8,269 nt of DNA from Candidatus Adiutrix sp. (GTDB taxonomy: Bacteria; Desulfobacterota; Desulfarculia; Adiutricales; Adiutricaceae): assembly GCA_031283395.1 (NCBI GenBank), contig JAITBV010000277.1, forward strand, positions 1 to 8,269, given 5' to 3'. Positions 1 through 6,939 of the stretch are shown here, in pieces. The notes under the pieces were generated by a model. The model saw nothing but the letters and a program-made list of their open reading frames with translations. It did no database searches and was not told where the DNA came from. Within the stretch, counting starts at the first letter, position 1; each line of letters starts with the position of its first letter. The position numbers were made by a program, and so were the translations under genes.

Positions 1-1061
1 ATGTCGAAGTCCTCGGTGATGCTCTGGCCGTGGTCGGCAACGTAGTGGAAACGCAAACCGCCGTCCTTCAGGGGCTGCACAGTGTGGATGCGGCTGCGGA
101 CGAAGCGGATGCCCTTGGCCTTGGCCTTTTCGTAATAACGCTCGAAGTCTTTGCCGAAACTTCGGATGTCCATGTAAAAAATGGTCACCTTAAGGTCATA
201 CTTGGCGTGTTCCTTGGCTATGATGGCTTCCTTTATGGCATACATGCAACAGACGGAACTGCAGTAGCCCTGGTCGGCCCGGTTCACGTCCCGGGAACCG
301 ACGCACTGGAGGAAGGCGATGGATTGGGGCTCCTTGTGGTCGCCGCTACGGACCACATGTCCCATGGTGGGGCCGGTGGCGCCCAGAAGGCGCTCGAATT
401 CCAAGGCGGTCATGACGTTGGGATTATCGGCGTAGCGGTAAGTTTCCAGACCGCGGGGGTCGAAAGGTTTAAAGCCGGGGGCCAGGATGACCGAGCCGAC
501 GTTCAGGACCAACTCCTCGGCCTTCTGCTCGTAATCAATGGCCTTGGGGGGGCACATTTTCTCGCAGATGCCGCATTTACCTGTGGTGATCTTGCGGCAC
601 ACGGCGGCGTCAATGCCGTATTTAAGCGGCACGGCCTGGGCATACTGGACGTAGATGGCTTTACGCTTGTCAAGTAGTTCGTTATATTCATCGTCCACCT
701 TGACCGGGCACTTTTTGGTGCACTCGCCGCAGGCTATGCACTTGGACATATCGATATAGCGGGGATTTTTCCGCACCCGGACCCTGAAATCGCCTTCCGA
801 ACCTTCAATGGCCAGAATATCGGTAAGGGTCAGGAGTTCAACATTTATGTGGCGGCCCACCTCCACCAGCTTGGGTGAAATGATGCACATGGAACAGTCG
901 TTGGTGGGAAAAGTCTTGTCCAACTGGTCCATGCGTCCGCCTATGGCCAGAGATTTTTCGACCATATAAACGTAATAACCGGCATTGGCCAGATCAAGGG
1001 CGGCCTGCATTCCGGCCACGCCCCCGCCGGCCACCATGACCGCGCCAACCACTTTTGCCAT
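1..1061 (-). CDS. hdrA: HdrA-like heterodisulfide reductase subunit A, N-terminal 353 residues (partial, runs off left edge)
   Basis: This is the N-terminal part of a flavin- and iron-sulfur-containing HdrA, the cytoplasmic subunit that in Hdr complexes takes electrons from a hydrogenase or dehydrogenase and bifurcates them at FAD. The frame is open from ATG 1061 to the window edge. Residues 11-17 (AGGGVAG) form the FAD dinucleotide-binding loop, followed by the HdrA signature KTFPTNDCSMC (49-59) and SPKLVEVGRH (62-71). An inserted ferredoxin-like region carries C108/C111/C114/C118 and a second set C155/C163/C166/C170. LQCVGSRD (251-258) and YCSSVCCMYAIKEA (266-279) are also typical. The usual selenocysteine-prone positions are Cys codons here; no in-frame TGA occurs. 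The start has a GGGAG Shine-Dalgarno (1068-1072) with 6 nt spacing. QmoA is a relative but lacks this ferredoxin-type insertion, so HdrA is preferred. Partner subunits would lie to the left, outside the window. Confidence 0.93.
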   Translation of the reverse strand, partial: MAKVVGAVMVAGGGVAGMQAALDLANAGYYVYMVEKSLAIGGRMDQLDKTFPTNDCSMCIISPKLVEVGRHINVELLTLTDILAIEGSEGDFRVRVRKNPRYIDMSKCIACGECTKKCPVKVDDEYNELLDKRKAIYVQYAQAVPLKYGIDAAVCRKITTGKCGICEKMCPPKAIDYEQKAEELVLNVGSVILAPGFKPFDPRGLETYRYADNPNVMTALEFERLLGATGPTMGHVVRSGDHKEPQSIAFLQCVGSRDVNRADQGYCSSVCCMYAIKEAIIAKEHAKYDLKVTIFYMDIRSFGKDFERYYEKAKAKGIRFVRSRIHTVQPLKDGGLRFHYVADHGQSITEDFD

Positions 1062-1222
1062 AATTCTCTCCCTTCCGTAACCCAAACTGGCCGGCCTGAG
1101 GCGACCGGTTTTTTGACCCCCAAAAGAAGCCCGGGCAACCGCCACCCCTCCAGAATAGGGGGGCCGGCCCCGCGGGGCGCCCGTTTCTCAGTCAGAATCG
1201 GACGCTATAACAGTAATGTTTT
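1062..1222 (-). other. GC-rich structured leader of hdrA
   Basis: This stretch holds no credible gene. As the predicted hdrA leader it contains two overlapping perfect palindromes, GGGGCCGGCCCC (1160-1171) and CCCCGCGGGG (1168-1177). Nearby C-runs and G-runs (1144-1163) could pair in competing ways. An imperfect hairpin with arms AACCGG/CCAGTT lies closer to the start codon (about 1086-1111). No T-run follows any of these, so none is a standard intrinsic terminator. A regulatory role is only a possibility. Confidence 0.3.
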
Positions 1223-1252
1223 ACTATCGCATGTAAAACCATGTTTTGTCAA
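1223..1252 (-). promoter_or_regulatory. Sigma70-like promoter for hdrA
   Basis: On the minus strand a perfect -35 TTGACA (1247-1252) is followed after 18 nt by GATAGT (1223-1228), which matches 4 of 6 -10 positions and is preceded by TGC, an extended -10 element. Transcription would begin near 1215, giving a leader of about 150 nt before hdrA. The area is AT-rich against a GC-rich background, which supports the call. Confidence 0.6.
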
Positions 1253-1299
1253 GATAAATTCAATATCCCCTTCCAAGCGCTCCCCCGGACTGTAAAGGC

Positions 1300-1328
1300 T
1301 GGATTTATCAGGCAGTCTGCTTTATAAT
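1300..1328 (+). promoter_or_regulatory. Candidate promoter for the MltD-like gene
   Basis: A consensus -10 TATAAT lies at 1323-1328, with a poor -35 match (TGGATT, 1300-1305) 17 nt upstream. Transcription would start near 1335. That makes the far-upstream in-frame ATG at 1337 practically leaderless and favours translation from the internal ATG at 1397. Confidence 0.4.
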
Positions 1329-1396
1329 AATAATGGATGTTGCCCGAAGAATCCCGGGTTTTAGTTTTTATGCCCCAACCGTCCGTTCAAGCTGAA

Positions 1397-2230
1397 ATGA
1401 AACCGATCATCCATATCGTCCTCTCGGTGTTTATCCTGTTCCCGGCCCTGACCGCGGCCCAGGCCGGAGCCGCTTCCTCCGGTGGGCCGCTCCGCGGGCT
1501 TGATTTTTGCGGCGAATCCGTGCCTCTGAATCAGGCCGAGGTCTTCAAAGCGGTGGACCAGAATCTCGTCCTCCTGATCGAGGCCCGGAGCCGGATATGG
1601 TTGACTCTCCGGCGTTCGCCCCGCTTTCTGCCCTTGGTGGAAAGGGTCCTGGCCCAAGCTGAAGTTCCGGCCGACCTCAAATATCTGCCCCTGGCCGTCA
1701 CCCACCTGTCTCCGGTTTACAACAATATCGGCCGCGGTATCTGGCGCCTCCGGGAAACCGAGGCCAGGGACCTGGGGTTGCGGGTGGACTCCAATGTCGA
1801 CGAGCGCCTGGAGCCCACGGCGGCCACCGCCGCCGCGGCCAAACGGCTGGCCGCTCTGAAAAAAATCTATGGCTCCTGGACTTCGGCTCTGGCCGCTCAT
1901 CTGCTGGGGGAGCAGGCTTTCCAGCGGGCCGTGGACGAGGCCGGCGGAGAGACCAATTTTTATAAGCTCTATTTTCAGGACGGCCAGGACCAGTTGCCAA
2001 TGACCGTCCTGGCCGGAAAAATACTTTTTAAGGATCCGGCGGCCTTCGGCTATGTCCAGGAGCCGGCTCGGGCCTGGCCGGCCTGGCCCGGGAAACGGGC
2101 CGTGACGCCGGCCCCGACCACGATCAAGGCCTTGGCCGACCAGTATGGACGGGATTACAAATCCTTTCGCGACATGAACCCCCACCTCCTAGGCTCCTCC
2201 GTACCCGCCGGAGTCACCATAAATTATTAG
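1397..2230 (+). CDS. Secreted MltD-like lytic transglycosylase homologue, probably catalytically inactive
   Basis: This 277-residue protein has a clear signal peptide (MKPIIHIVLSVFILFPALTA, cleavage likely near AQA-23) and should act in the periplasm. Residues 75-175 follow the GH23 MltD fold: FLPLVERVLAQAEVPADLKYLPLA, then GIWRL (114-118), GLRVD (127-131), VDERLEPTAAT (134-144) and GSWTSALAA (159-167). The motif normally read YLPLIES is YLPLAVT here (96-102), so the catalytic Glu aligns with Val101. The usual WQF becomes WRL and the AAYNAGE motif becomes AAHLLGE. The C-terminus (about 240-277) resembles the LysM-like tail of MltD proteins. The role may be peptidoglycan binding or scaffolding rather than cleavage. 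The start at 1397 is chosen for the signal peptide; an in-frame ATG at 1337 would add 20 acidic, non-signal-like residues. No strong Shine-Dalgarno is visible. Confidence 0.8.
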   Translation: MKPIIHIVLSVFILFPALTAAQAGAASSGGPLRGLDFCGESVPLNQAEVFKAVDQNLVLLIEARSRIWLTLRRSPRFLPLVERVLAQAEVPADLKYLPLAVTHLSPVYNNIGRGIWRLRETEARDLGLRVDSNVDERLEPTAATAAAAKRLAALKKIYGSWTSALAAHLLGEQAFQRAVDEAGGETNFYKLYFQDGQDQLPMTVLAGKILFKDPAAFGYVQEPARAWPAWPGKRAVTPAPTTIKALADQYGRDYKSFRDMNPHLLGSSVPAGVTINY

Positions 2231-2234
2231 TCCT

Positions 2235-2273
2235 AAAAAATACCGGCCGGCTTTCTTGGTAAAAGCCGGCCGG
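2235..2273 (-). terminator. Strong intrinsic terminator of the PxxKW gene
   Basis: A perfect 12-bp stem (CCGGCCGGCTTT at 2243-2254 against AAAGCCGGCCGG at 2262-2273) encloses a 7-nt loop. Read on the minus strand it is followed by TATTTTTT, a classic rho-independent terminator 24 nt after the PxxKW stop. The plus-strand gene ends just before it, but the plus direction has no T-run after the hairpin, so termination there is doubtful. Confidence 0.88.
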
Positions 2274-2297
2274 GCGAGGGAAAGCGTGTAAAACCGC

Positions 2298-2531
2298 TTA
2301 TCTCTTCTTCTGCTTCTGCTGGCCCACGCGAACCTTTTCCGCGCCTTTCCCCGTATCGGCTTTGATATGGGTGGCCATACTGCAGGGCCCCAGGCGCCAT
2401 TTGGCGTCCGGGAAGGCAAAGGCGGAGCAGCGTTGACCTTCCGTTTCTTTCAAAATGCGGTCGCATCCGAGGCACTGCTCCACCACGGGGCGGGCAGGGG
2501 AAGCGCCGGTCTGGAGGGCGGAGCCGTTCAT
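2298..2531 (-). CDS. PxxKW family cysteine-rich small protein
   Basis: This 77-residue soluble protein carries VEQCLGCDR (17-25), a further Cys at about 35, then FPDAKW (39-44) and GPCSMATHIK (47-56). The Cys-x-x-Cys...Cys...PxxKW...Cys...ATH pattern matches the uncharacterised PxxKW cysteine-rich family known from Desulfobacterota. The four Cys plus a His suggest metal or iron-sulfur binding, but no function is established. The tail is very basic (ends KQKKR). The ATG at 2531 is preferred because AGGTGA (2537-2542) sits 5 nt upstream; the in-frame GTG at 2540 overlaps that ribosome site. The gene lies 91 nt downstream of the membrane-protein gene on the same strand and ends in a strong terminator. 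It may be co-transcribed with that gene or use its own promoter. Confidence 0.82.
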   Translation of the reverse strand: MNGSALQTGASPARPVVEQCLGCDRILKETEGQRCSAFAFPDAKWRLGPCSMATHIKADTGKGAEKVRVGQQKQKKR

Positions 2532-2612
2532 AGTGTTCACCTCATGTATCAGTTATCAGCCCGGATAGCGGGCCGGCGTAGGCCTTGCCTCCCACTGGGA
2601 GCTTTGGGGGCT

Positions 2613-2640
2613 ATATTAGGCTTTAAGGAGTAAAAGTCAA
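2613..2640 (-). promoter_or_regulatory. Possible promoter for the PxxKW gene
   Basis: On the minus strand TTGACT (2635-2640, 5 of 6 matches to -35) lies inside the end of the membrane-protein gene. It is followed after 16 nt by TAATAT (2613-2618, 4 of 6). The leader that follows contains a small hairpin with arms GCCCG/CGGGC. It could give the PxxKW gene separate transcription. Confidence 0.33.
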
Positions 2641-3315
2641 GGTCTTTTTCCTAAGACCGCCCAAGCCGCCCAGGATAACGCCGAGCCAAGCCGCGGTGAG
2701 CAGCCACAGGCTTGGCGGCAGCATGAAGACGAAAGTCAGGCCGGGTACCCGGAAAAAGGGCAGAGAAACGGCTTCGCTTTTGATGAAGTCGGGCCAGTCG
2801 GCCGCCTCCGAGGCCTCTCGGAGATTCGGCCGGCAACCCTCGGCCCAGAAGAGATTCAGGGCCGCCCCGACCAGGCGGTGGAAGGCCAGAAAAGGGAGGG
2901 TAAAGCAACAGCAAACCAGAAGGCTGGTGAAAAATGGTTCGGTGAAAAAAGAACCGCTGAAAAAAGCCTTCAAAAAATGGCCGCCGAAACGCCAGGCCCC
3001 GCCCGGGAGCAGGCCCGTTCCCTGAGCCAGGGCCACCGCACCATTGAAAAGCCAGAAAAGGAGAGCCGCCGACAGGCCGTAAAAGCCCCACATAAGGGCT
3101 TGGGCGGCCAGGAGGGCTGGGCGGGGGCGGGGGGCCCCGCCTAGGCGGGCGGCGGCGATCTCCCCTAAGGGACCCAACAGAGCGAAGGCCAGAAAGCCGA
3201 GCTGATACCGCTGGTTATGCGTCATCCATTGCATATGCCGGGCTGTCTCCGGCCAGACCAGGACCAAGGTCGCGGCCAAAAAGACGGTCAGGGGTAATAA
3301 ATCGGTTTTCCTCAT
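2623..3315 (-). CDS. Uncharacterised polytopic inner-membrane protein
   Basis: The 230-residue protein is strongly hydrophobic with about six membrane segments (roughly 6-22, 38-56, 70-95, 118-146, 181-199, 201-220). Features resembling a widespread but uncharacterised bacterial membrane family are the GFLAFALLGPLGEI segment (40-53), ALMWGFYGLSAALLF (73-87), the AFFSG...FTEPFFTSLL stretch with FLAFHR (142-147), and PFFRVPGLTFVFMLPP (186-201). A distant relation to Mpv17/PMP22-like proteins has been in my mind but cannot be shown here. A CCC triplet (135-137) lies within a membrane segment. ATG 3315 is the first Met; its AAGGA ribosome site is unusually close. Met28 and Met31 are alternatives but would remove the first membrane segment. 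It is divergent from nrdJ and upstream of the PxxKW gene. Confidence 0.7.
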   Translation of the reverse strand: MRKTDLLPLTVFLAATLVLVWPETARHMQWMTHNQRYQLGFLAFALLGPLGEIAAARLGGAPRPRPALLAAQALMWGFYGLSAALLFWLFNGAVALAQGTGLLPGGAWRFGGHFLKAFFSGSFFTEPFFTSLLVCCCFTLPFLAFHRLVGAALNLFWAEGCRPNLREASEAADWPDFIKSEAVSLPFFRVPGLTFVFMLPPSLWLLTAAWLGVILGGLGGLRKKTLTFTP

Positions 3316-3359
3316 GATCCTTACTGAAATGGCGCCAAGCCGCCTTGCCTATTAAATGT

Positions 3360-3393
3360 TTATATATATTATAAGAATCATACTTAATGTCAA
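3360..3393 (-). promoter_or_regulatory. Promoter for the membrane-protein gene
   Basis: A perfect minus-strand -35 TTGACA (3388-3393) is followed by a long TA-rich run (about 3355-3375) offering several overlapping -10-like hexamers. TAATAT lies at 16 nt spacing and TATATA at 19 nt; a perfect TATAAT is present but at only 14 nt. The exact -10 is therefore unclear, but the element as a whole is convincing. Confidence 0.55.
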
Positions 3394-3466
3394 CTATTCC
3401 AAATCCGCCTCTGGTCTGGACGGCCGGCTGGGGCGGGGCGGTTTCCCTCTTCCCTTCCGTTCCCAA

Positions 3467-3482
3467 ATACTATATATTGAGG
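3467..3482 (+). promoter_or_regulatory. NrdR box upstream of nrdJ
   Basis: The sequence ATACTATATATTGAGG matches the NrdR consensus acaCwAtATaTwGtgt at 13 of 16 positions, including every position of the core (CTATATATTG, 3470-3479). NrdR is the ATP/dATP-sensing zinc-ribbon repressor of ribonucleotide reductase genes. The box overlaps the best -10 candidate for nrdJ (TATATT, 3473-3478) and lies about 70 nt before the start codon, a typical repressing position. NrdR boxes often come in pairs; I find no second good copy at the usual spacing. Confidence 0.62.
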
Positions 3483-3550
3483 GGAACTTATTTTGACCAC
3501 GACCAGTGCCCCTGTCGCCCCAAAACCAAAATACAGCCAAGGGATATTCC

Positions 3551-5896
3551 ATGACCGCCTCCCTCCACGAAGCCTGGCAGACCATTGATGAATATCTGAC
3601 TTCCACCCGCTATGCGGTCCGGGATCCGAAAGACGGCCGTCCCTTGGAAAAAAATTACCAGGAGATACTTGAAAAGCGCCTCCTACCCAAACTGAAATCC
3701 CTCAAGACCCCTCTGGCCGACCCGGCCAAATTGGACAGGCTGGCCAAAGCCCTGGCTGCCAGGCGTCTTATTCCGGCCACGCCATTTTTGATGTCCTTCG
3801 GAAACCCCCATACTCGTCGGCCGGGTTTCTTCTCTTGCTACCCTTTGGGCTGGGTCGAGGATAGCCTGGAGGATATCGAGGCCATGCGGCGCAAGATGCG
3901 CACCATTTATATGTCCGGCGGAGGGGCGGGCATTGATTTGTCCCATCTCCGGGCCAAGGGAGCACCGGTGGACGCCGGACAGGGCATAGCCAGCGGACCG
4001 GTGGGTTTTCTGCCCGATTTCGATGCGGTCACCGGCACCACCAACCAGGGCGGCCGCCGCCGGGGGGCTCTCCTGGTCCAATTGGACTGGAACCATCCCG
4101 ACATCGTCGATTTCGTTGAATCCAAGAATTTCAACGCCAAGCTCAACCGTTTCATCCAGACCCTGCCCCCGGAAGAACGCCCGGCCCAGGGAACCACCCT
4201 GTCCAACATGAACATTTCTGTCAACGCCTTCGGGGATTTTTGGCAGCGGCGGGAACTAATCGGCTTGATTGCCGGCAATATGTGGGCCACTGGCGATCCT
4301 GGCCTCCTGTTCGTGGACAACATGCTGAAATATTCGCCCCTCAGGGCCGAAGACGAGCCGCGTTTTTCCAACCCCTGCGGCGAATATCTGGCCAGCGCCG
4401 GCTCGGCCTGCAACCTCATCACCGTCAACGCCGCCCGCCTGGCCCGTGAGGTTTTTGACGAACTGGCCGCCGACCAGGCCGCTCCCAAGTGGAGCGGCGA
4501 AGCGGCCTTTAGCGATGAATTCAGCCGTCGTTTCTGGTGCCGCCTGGCGGAGACCTCGGGCTTGGCCTGTTTTTTGGGCAACCTGGTCCTGGAATTCGAT
4601 GAGGGTTACCCCCTGGAGGAGATCCGCCTCAAGACCCAGAGCCTCAAACCCGTGGGCGTGGGCATGAGCGGCTTCCATACCGCACTCCTTTTGGCTTTCC
4701 GCGGTACGGTGGATTACGGCTCGCCCGAAGCCCGGCTCTTCGCCCTCCGGACCCAGGCCTGGTTGACCCTGGGCACTCTCGCGCTGTCGGCCGAACTGGC
4801 CGAGGCCACCGGACAGGTCTATGAAAATCGTGATTTCTGGCCGGTCCACCTAGCCGAGTTGGGCCAGACCTTGGCTGAATCACCAGCCCGGGATCTTCGG
4901 GAGGAATACCTGGCCCCTCTCTTAAAAATCGTGTCCGAAAAAGGGGGCTTCCACAACTGCCTGACCACCAGCCAGGCCCCCACCGGCAGCGTCTCCGTCT
5001 TTTTGCGCAACATCGACACCGGTATTGAGCCTTTCTTCGCCTTGACCCAAAAGCGCCGGGTGCGCGATGCGGCCAGCGGCTGGCTGGAATTCATCCTGCG
5101 CCCGGCCGAACTGGCGGATCTGTTTGAACAACATCCCGACTTTCACCAGTTGGCCGAGGCGCAAACCGCCCTGAAGCTCAGCCCCCAAGACCAGTTGAGT
5201 ATGCTGGCCGCCTTCCAATACCACTGCCACACCGGGGTCTCCAAAACCATCAATCTGCCCCGCGAAGCTACCGCCGCCGACATAGAACAGCTAATCGCCG
5301 AAAGCCGGGATTTAAGACTCAAGGGTTTCACCGTTTACCGCGACAGTTCTCTGGACGGCATCCTGGCCTCGGCCGACCAGAAGACCGACATCCACCACCC
5401 CCCGACGATCAGCGACATTGGCGGAGACCGCGAAAGCCGCACTTTCACCGCCAAAAGCGCCAACCTCACCGCTCACATAACCCTGACCCATGACGAGCAC
5501 GACAACATCCGCGAGGTTTTCGTCTCGGCCGGCGATGTGGGGGCGGTCATCAATTCCATCTTCACCGCCCTGGGCATGATCATCTCCGTGGCCCTCCGGG
5601 AAGTTCCCAGCCTGTTCGACCGTTTCGTCAAGGTCCTCTGCAAGGTCTCCACCGGGGAACGATTCATGGTCCGCACCCACATGTGCAAGACCCCGGTGGT
5701 GGCCGCCAGCCTGCCTCAGCTCATCGGCCGTCTTATGATGCTGCGCAAGGAATATTTGCAAAAACCACAGAACGGCCCCTTGGACGCTCCGGCCGAGCGG
5801 GGCGGTTATGACCTCTGCCCCGAGTGCCATGAACTGTCCCTGCGGCGTGAAGGCTCCTGCCGTAAATGCGACCGTTGCGGTTTTTCCACCTGTTAA
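3551..5896 (+). CDS. nrdJ: Class II (adenosylcobalamin-dependent) ribonucleoside-diphosphate reductase
   Basis: This 781-residue cytoplasmic enzyme reduces ribonucleotides to deoxyribonucleotides with a B12-derived thiyl radical, independent of oxygen. The finger-loop SNPCGEY (273-279) holds N274, radical Cys276 and Glu278. The active-site redox pair is C96 (GFFSCY) and C287 (SACNLITVNAARL). PTGSVSVF (477-484), DTGIEPFFALTQKRR (489-503) and VSKTINLP (563-570) are family motifs. Residues 630-735 form a TSCPD domain. The C-terminus has C756/C759, C770, C773/C776 and C781, in the CxxCGxSxC style of the swinging-arm zinc/redox tail. No N-terminal ATP-cone is seen, so activity control by dATP through a cone is unlikely. 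ATG 3551 follows AAGGGA (3539-3544) with 6 nt spacing; an in-frame GTG at 3506 would add 15 non-homologous-looking residues. It is apparently monocistronic and under NrdR control. Confidence 0.95.
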   Translation: MTASLHEAWQTIDEYLTSTRYAVRDPKDGRPLEKNYQEILEKRLLPKLKSLKTPLADPAKLDRLAKALAARRLIPATPFLMSFGNPHTRRPGFFSCYPLGWVEDSLEDIEAMRRKMRTIYMSGGGAGIDLSHLRAKGAPVDAGQGIASGPVGFLPDFDAVTGTTNQGGRRRGALLVQLDWNHPDIVDFVESKNFNAKLNRFIQTLPPEERPAQGTTLSNMNISVNAFGDFWQRRELIGLIAGNMWATGDPGLLFVDNMLKYSPLRAEDEPRFSNPCGEYLASAGSACNLITVNAARLAREVFDELAADQAAPKWSGEAAFSDEFSRRFWCRLAETSGLACFLGNLVLEFDEGYPLEEIRLKTQSLKPVGVGMSGFHTALLLAFRGTVDYGSPEARLFALRTQAWLTLGTLALSAELAEATGQVYENRDFWPVHLAELGQTLAESPARDLREEYLAPLLKIVSEKGGFHNCLTTSQAPTGSVSVFLRNIDTGIEPFFALTQKRRVRDAASGWLEFILRPAELADLFEQHPDFHQLAEAQTALKLSPQDQLSMLAAFQYHCHTGVSKTINLPREATAADIEQLIAESRDLRLKGFTVYRDSSLDGILASADQKTDIHHPPTISDIGGDRESRTFTAKSANLTAHITLTHDEHDNIREVFVSAGDVGAVINSIFTALGMIISVALREVPSLFDRFVKVLCKVSTGERFMVRTHMCKTPVVAASLPQLIGRLMMLRKEYLQKPQNGPLDAPAERGGYDLCPECHELSLRREGSCRKCDRCGFSTC

Positions 5897-5903
5897 AGCC
5901 GAT

Positions 5904-6902
5904 TCAGAGAGCCGGCCCCTGGGACGGCAGTGGCGCGTTCAGGCCGTAGCGGGCTATGAGGCGGTTGCGATTCAATATGGCCAGGTTCAGTTCCTCGGTG
6001 GCGATGGCGGTCTCGACCAGGGACCGGGGCTCTCCCGCCAAGCCTGCAGCCATCCCTCTCAGCTCTTCCAGCCTGGCCCTAAGCCTTTCCATTTCTCCCT
6101 CAACAGCCGCTGCCAGCTTGGGATCAGGGGCGGTGGCCCGGGCGGACACCGTCAGCCCGGCCCCGCTCTCCAGGGCCGCGACCTGCTGCCGAAGCAGGGC
6201 TTCGGCCGTTCTGAACTCCAGGGCCGCCGCCGCAGTCAAAGTCAGGGGAATGGAACCCGCCGGATAGTCGACTCCCTCCAGACGCCCGATTTCGTCCTGG
6301 ACCAGGGCCAACTCCTTCTTCAAGTCTCCCACAGTCCGCTTGGCCCGGTTGTGGCCCTGGAGTTCCCGGTCGGCCGCGGCCAGCCTGTCCTCCAGAGTCT
6401 CAATCTCGCCCTGTCGGATCAAGCCCATCAGGCCGGCGCCCATCAGGGTTCCGGCCACCGCCGCCACCGCTAGGGCCATCAGCGGCCGCCGGACGCCCTT
6501 GGGACCGGCTTCACTCTGGGCTGATAAAGCCGGCAAGTCCTTGTGTCCATCCGAATCCGGTGTGTGGGCGGAGACCGGACTTGGAGCCGGCCCAATTTCC
6601 TCCAGCGGCTCGATTGTTTCAGGGATGATTTCAGGCGGCCCTGTCGATGGCTCCAACTCCGGCGGCGCGGGCTGAGGGTTGACCGCGGACGGCGGTGCCG
6701 GGGCTGATTCAAGGGATGCCGAAAATCCAGGCCCTTCCTTATTAAGCTCCAAAGTCTCCGACGTGGACGGCTCGGGCGGCAACTGGGGGAAGGGCAGGGC
6801 CTCTATCAAAAAATCCCGGCCGCAGTTTTTGCACAGAGTCCTCTTACCCAGGAACTCCGGCTTGATGGTATAGACCGCCCCGCAGGGACACCGGCTTTTC
6901 AA
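5904..6902 (-). CDS. Zinc-ribbon, proline-rich, single-TM, coiled-coil protein of unknown function
   Basis: The 332-residue protein begins with a small zinc ribbon using C5, C7, C24 and C27 (CPCG and CKNCG). A long Pro/Glu/Ser-rich linker (about 36-138) follows, then a basic patch (KGVRR) and one membrane helix (140-162, rich in Ala/Gly/Met). After the helix comes a charged region with coiled-coil character (165-210 and 262-290). The predicted topology puts the zinc ribbon in the cytoplasm and the coiled coil in the periplasm. I recognise no named family beyond the ribbon type. The start is TTG at 6902, supported by a perfect AGGAGG 8 nt upstream and by the Cys pair immediately after it. It is the last gene of the selD cluster, and its stop lies 7 nt from the nrdJ stop. 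Confidence 0.72.
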   Translation of the reverse strand: MKSRCPCGAVYTIKPEFLGKRTLCKNCGRDFLIEALPFPQLPPEPSTSETLELNKEGPGFSASLESAPAPPSAVNPQPAPPELEPSTGPPEIIPETIEPLEEIGPAPSPVSAHTPDSDGHKDLPALSAQSEAGPKGVRRPLMALAVAAVAGTLMGAGLMGLIRQGEIETLEDRLAAADRELQGHNRAKRTVGDLKKELALVQDEIGRLEGVDYPAGSIPLTLTAAAALEFRTAEALLRQQVAALESGAGLTVSARATAPDPKLAAAVEGEMERLRARLEELRGMAAGLAGEPRSLVETAIATEELNLAILNRNRLIARYGLNAPLPSQGPAL

Positions 6903-6909
6903 GTTTTTG

Positions 6910-6939
6910 ACCTCCTGTTCAGAAGTTCATACCGCCTCA
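6910..6939 (-). other. Speculative Sec-UGA context with hairpin after the Gly-rich gene
   Basis: After TGA 6937-6939 the frame continues Gly-Gly-Met-Asn-Phe and meets a second TGA at 6919-6921. A hairpin with arms ACUUCU (6921-6926) and GGAGGU (6910-6915) and loop GAACA (6916-6920) places a loop G 17 nt after the first UGA. That fits the loose bacterial SECIS rules (G among the first two loop bases, roughly 16-37 nt away). The stem has only six pairs, two of them wobbles, and its 3' arm is simply the next gene's Shine-Dalgarno. An ordinary stop is the default. Confidence 0.2.
6911..6916 (-). promoter_or_regulatory. Perfect Shine-Dalgarno deciding a TTG start
   Basis: AGGAGG on the minus strand stands 8 nt before TTG 6902. 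It fixes the start of the zinc-ribbon gene although the codon is rare. The same bases form the 3' arm of a weak hairpin (6910-6926) that also touches the end of the preceding gene, so translation of the two genes may be linked. Confidence 0.75.

Noticed and set aside
30..677. A 215-codon plus-strand frame opposite hdrA
   Set aside because: The minus strand here encodes unmistakable HdrA iron-sulfur motifs.
1086..1120. Plus-strand terminator-like hairpin followed by TTTTTT
   Set aside because: The stem is short and imperfect, and no plus-strand gene lies upstream for it to terminate.
1361..2185. A 274-codon open frame antisense to the MltD-like gene
   Set aside because: It mirrors the coding frame in GC-rich DNA, is Gly/Arg/Gln-rich without family motifs, and the opposite strand encodes a clear signal peptide and GH23 motifs.
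2696..3144. Basic Lys/Arg-rich plus-strand frames opposite the membrane-protein gene
   Set aside because: They have no recognisable motifs and are explained as complements of a hydrophobic coding sequence.
3486..3500. Second NrdR box (CTTATTTTG)
   Set aside because: It is one base short of the required core spacing, lacks the alternating AT centre and is not three helical turns from the good box.
3316..3550. Cobalamin riboswitch before the B12-dependent reductase
   Set aside because: The space is short, and no B12-box-like conserved element or multi-stem structure is visible; the NrdR box explains regulation better.
5808..6473. A 221-codon plus-strand frame overlapping the nrdJ end and the zinc-ribbon gene
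   Set aside because: It is low-complexity (Gln/Gly-rich), overlaps conserved nrdJ C-terminal Cys codons and runs opposite a gene with a perfect Shine-Dalgarno.
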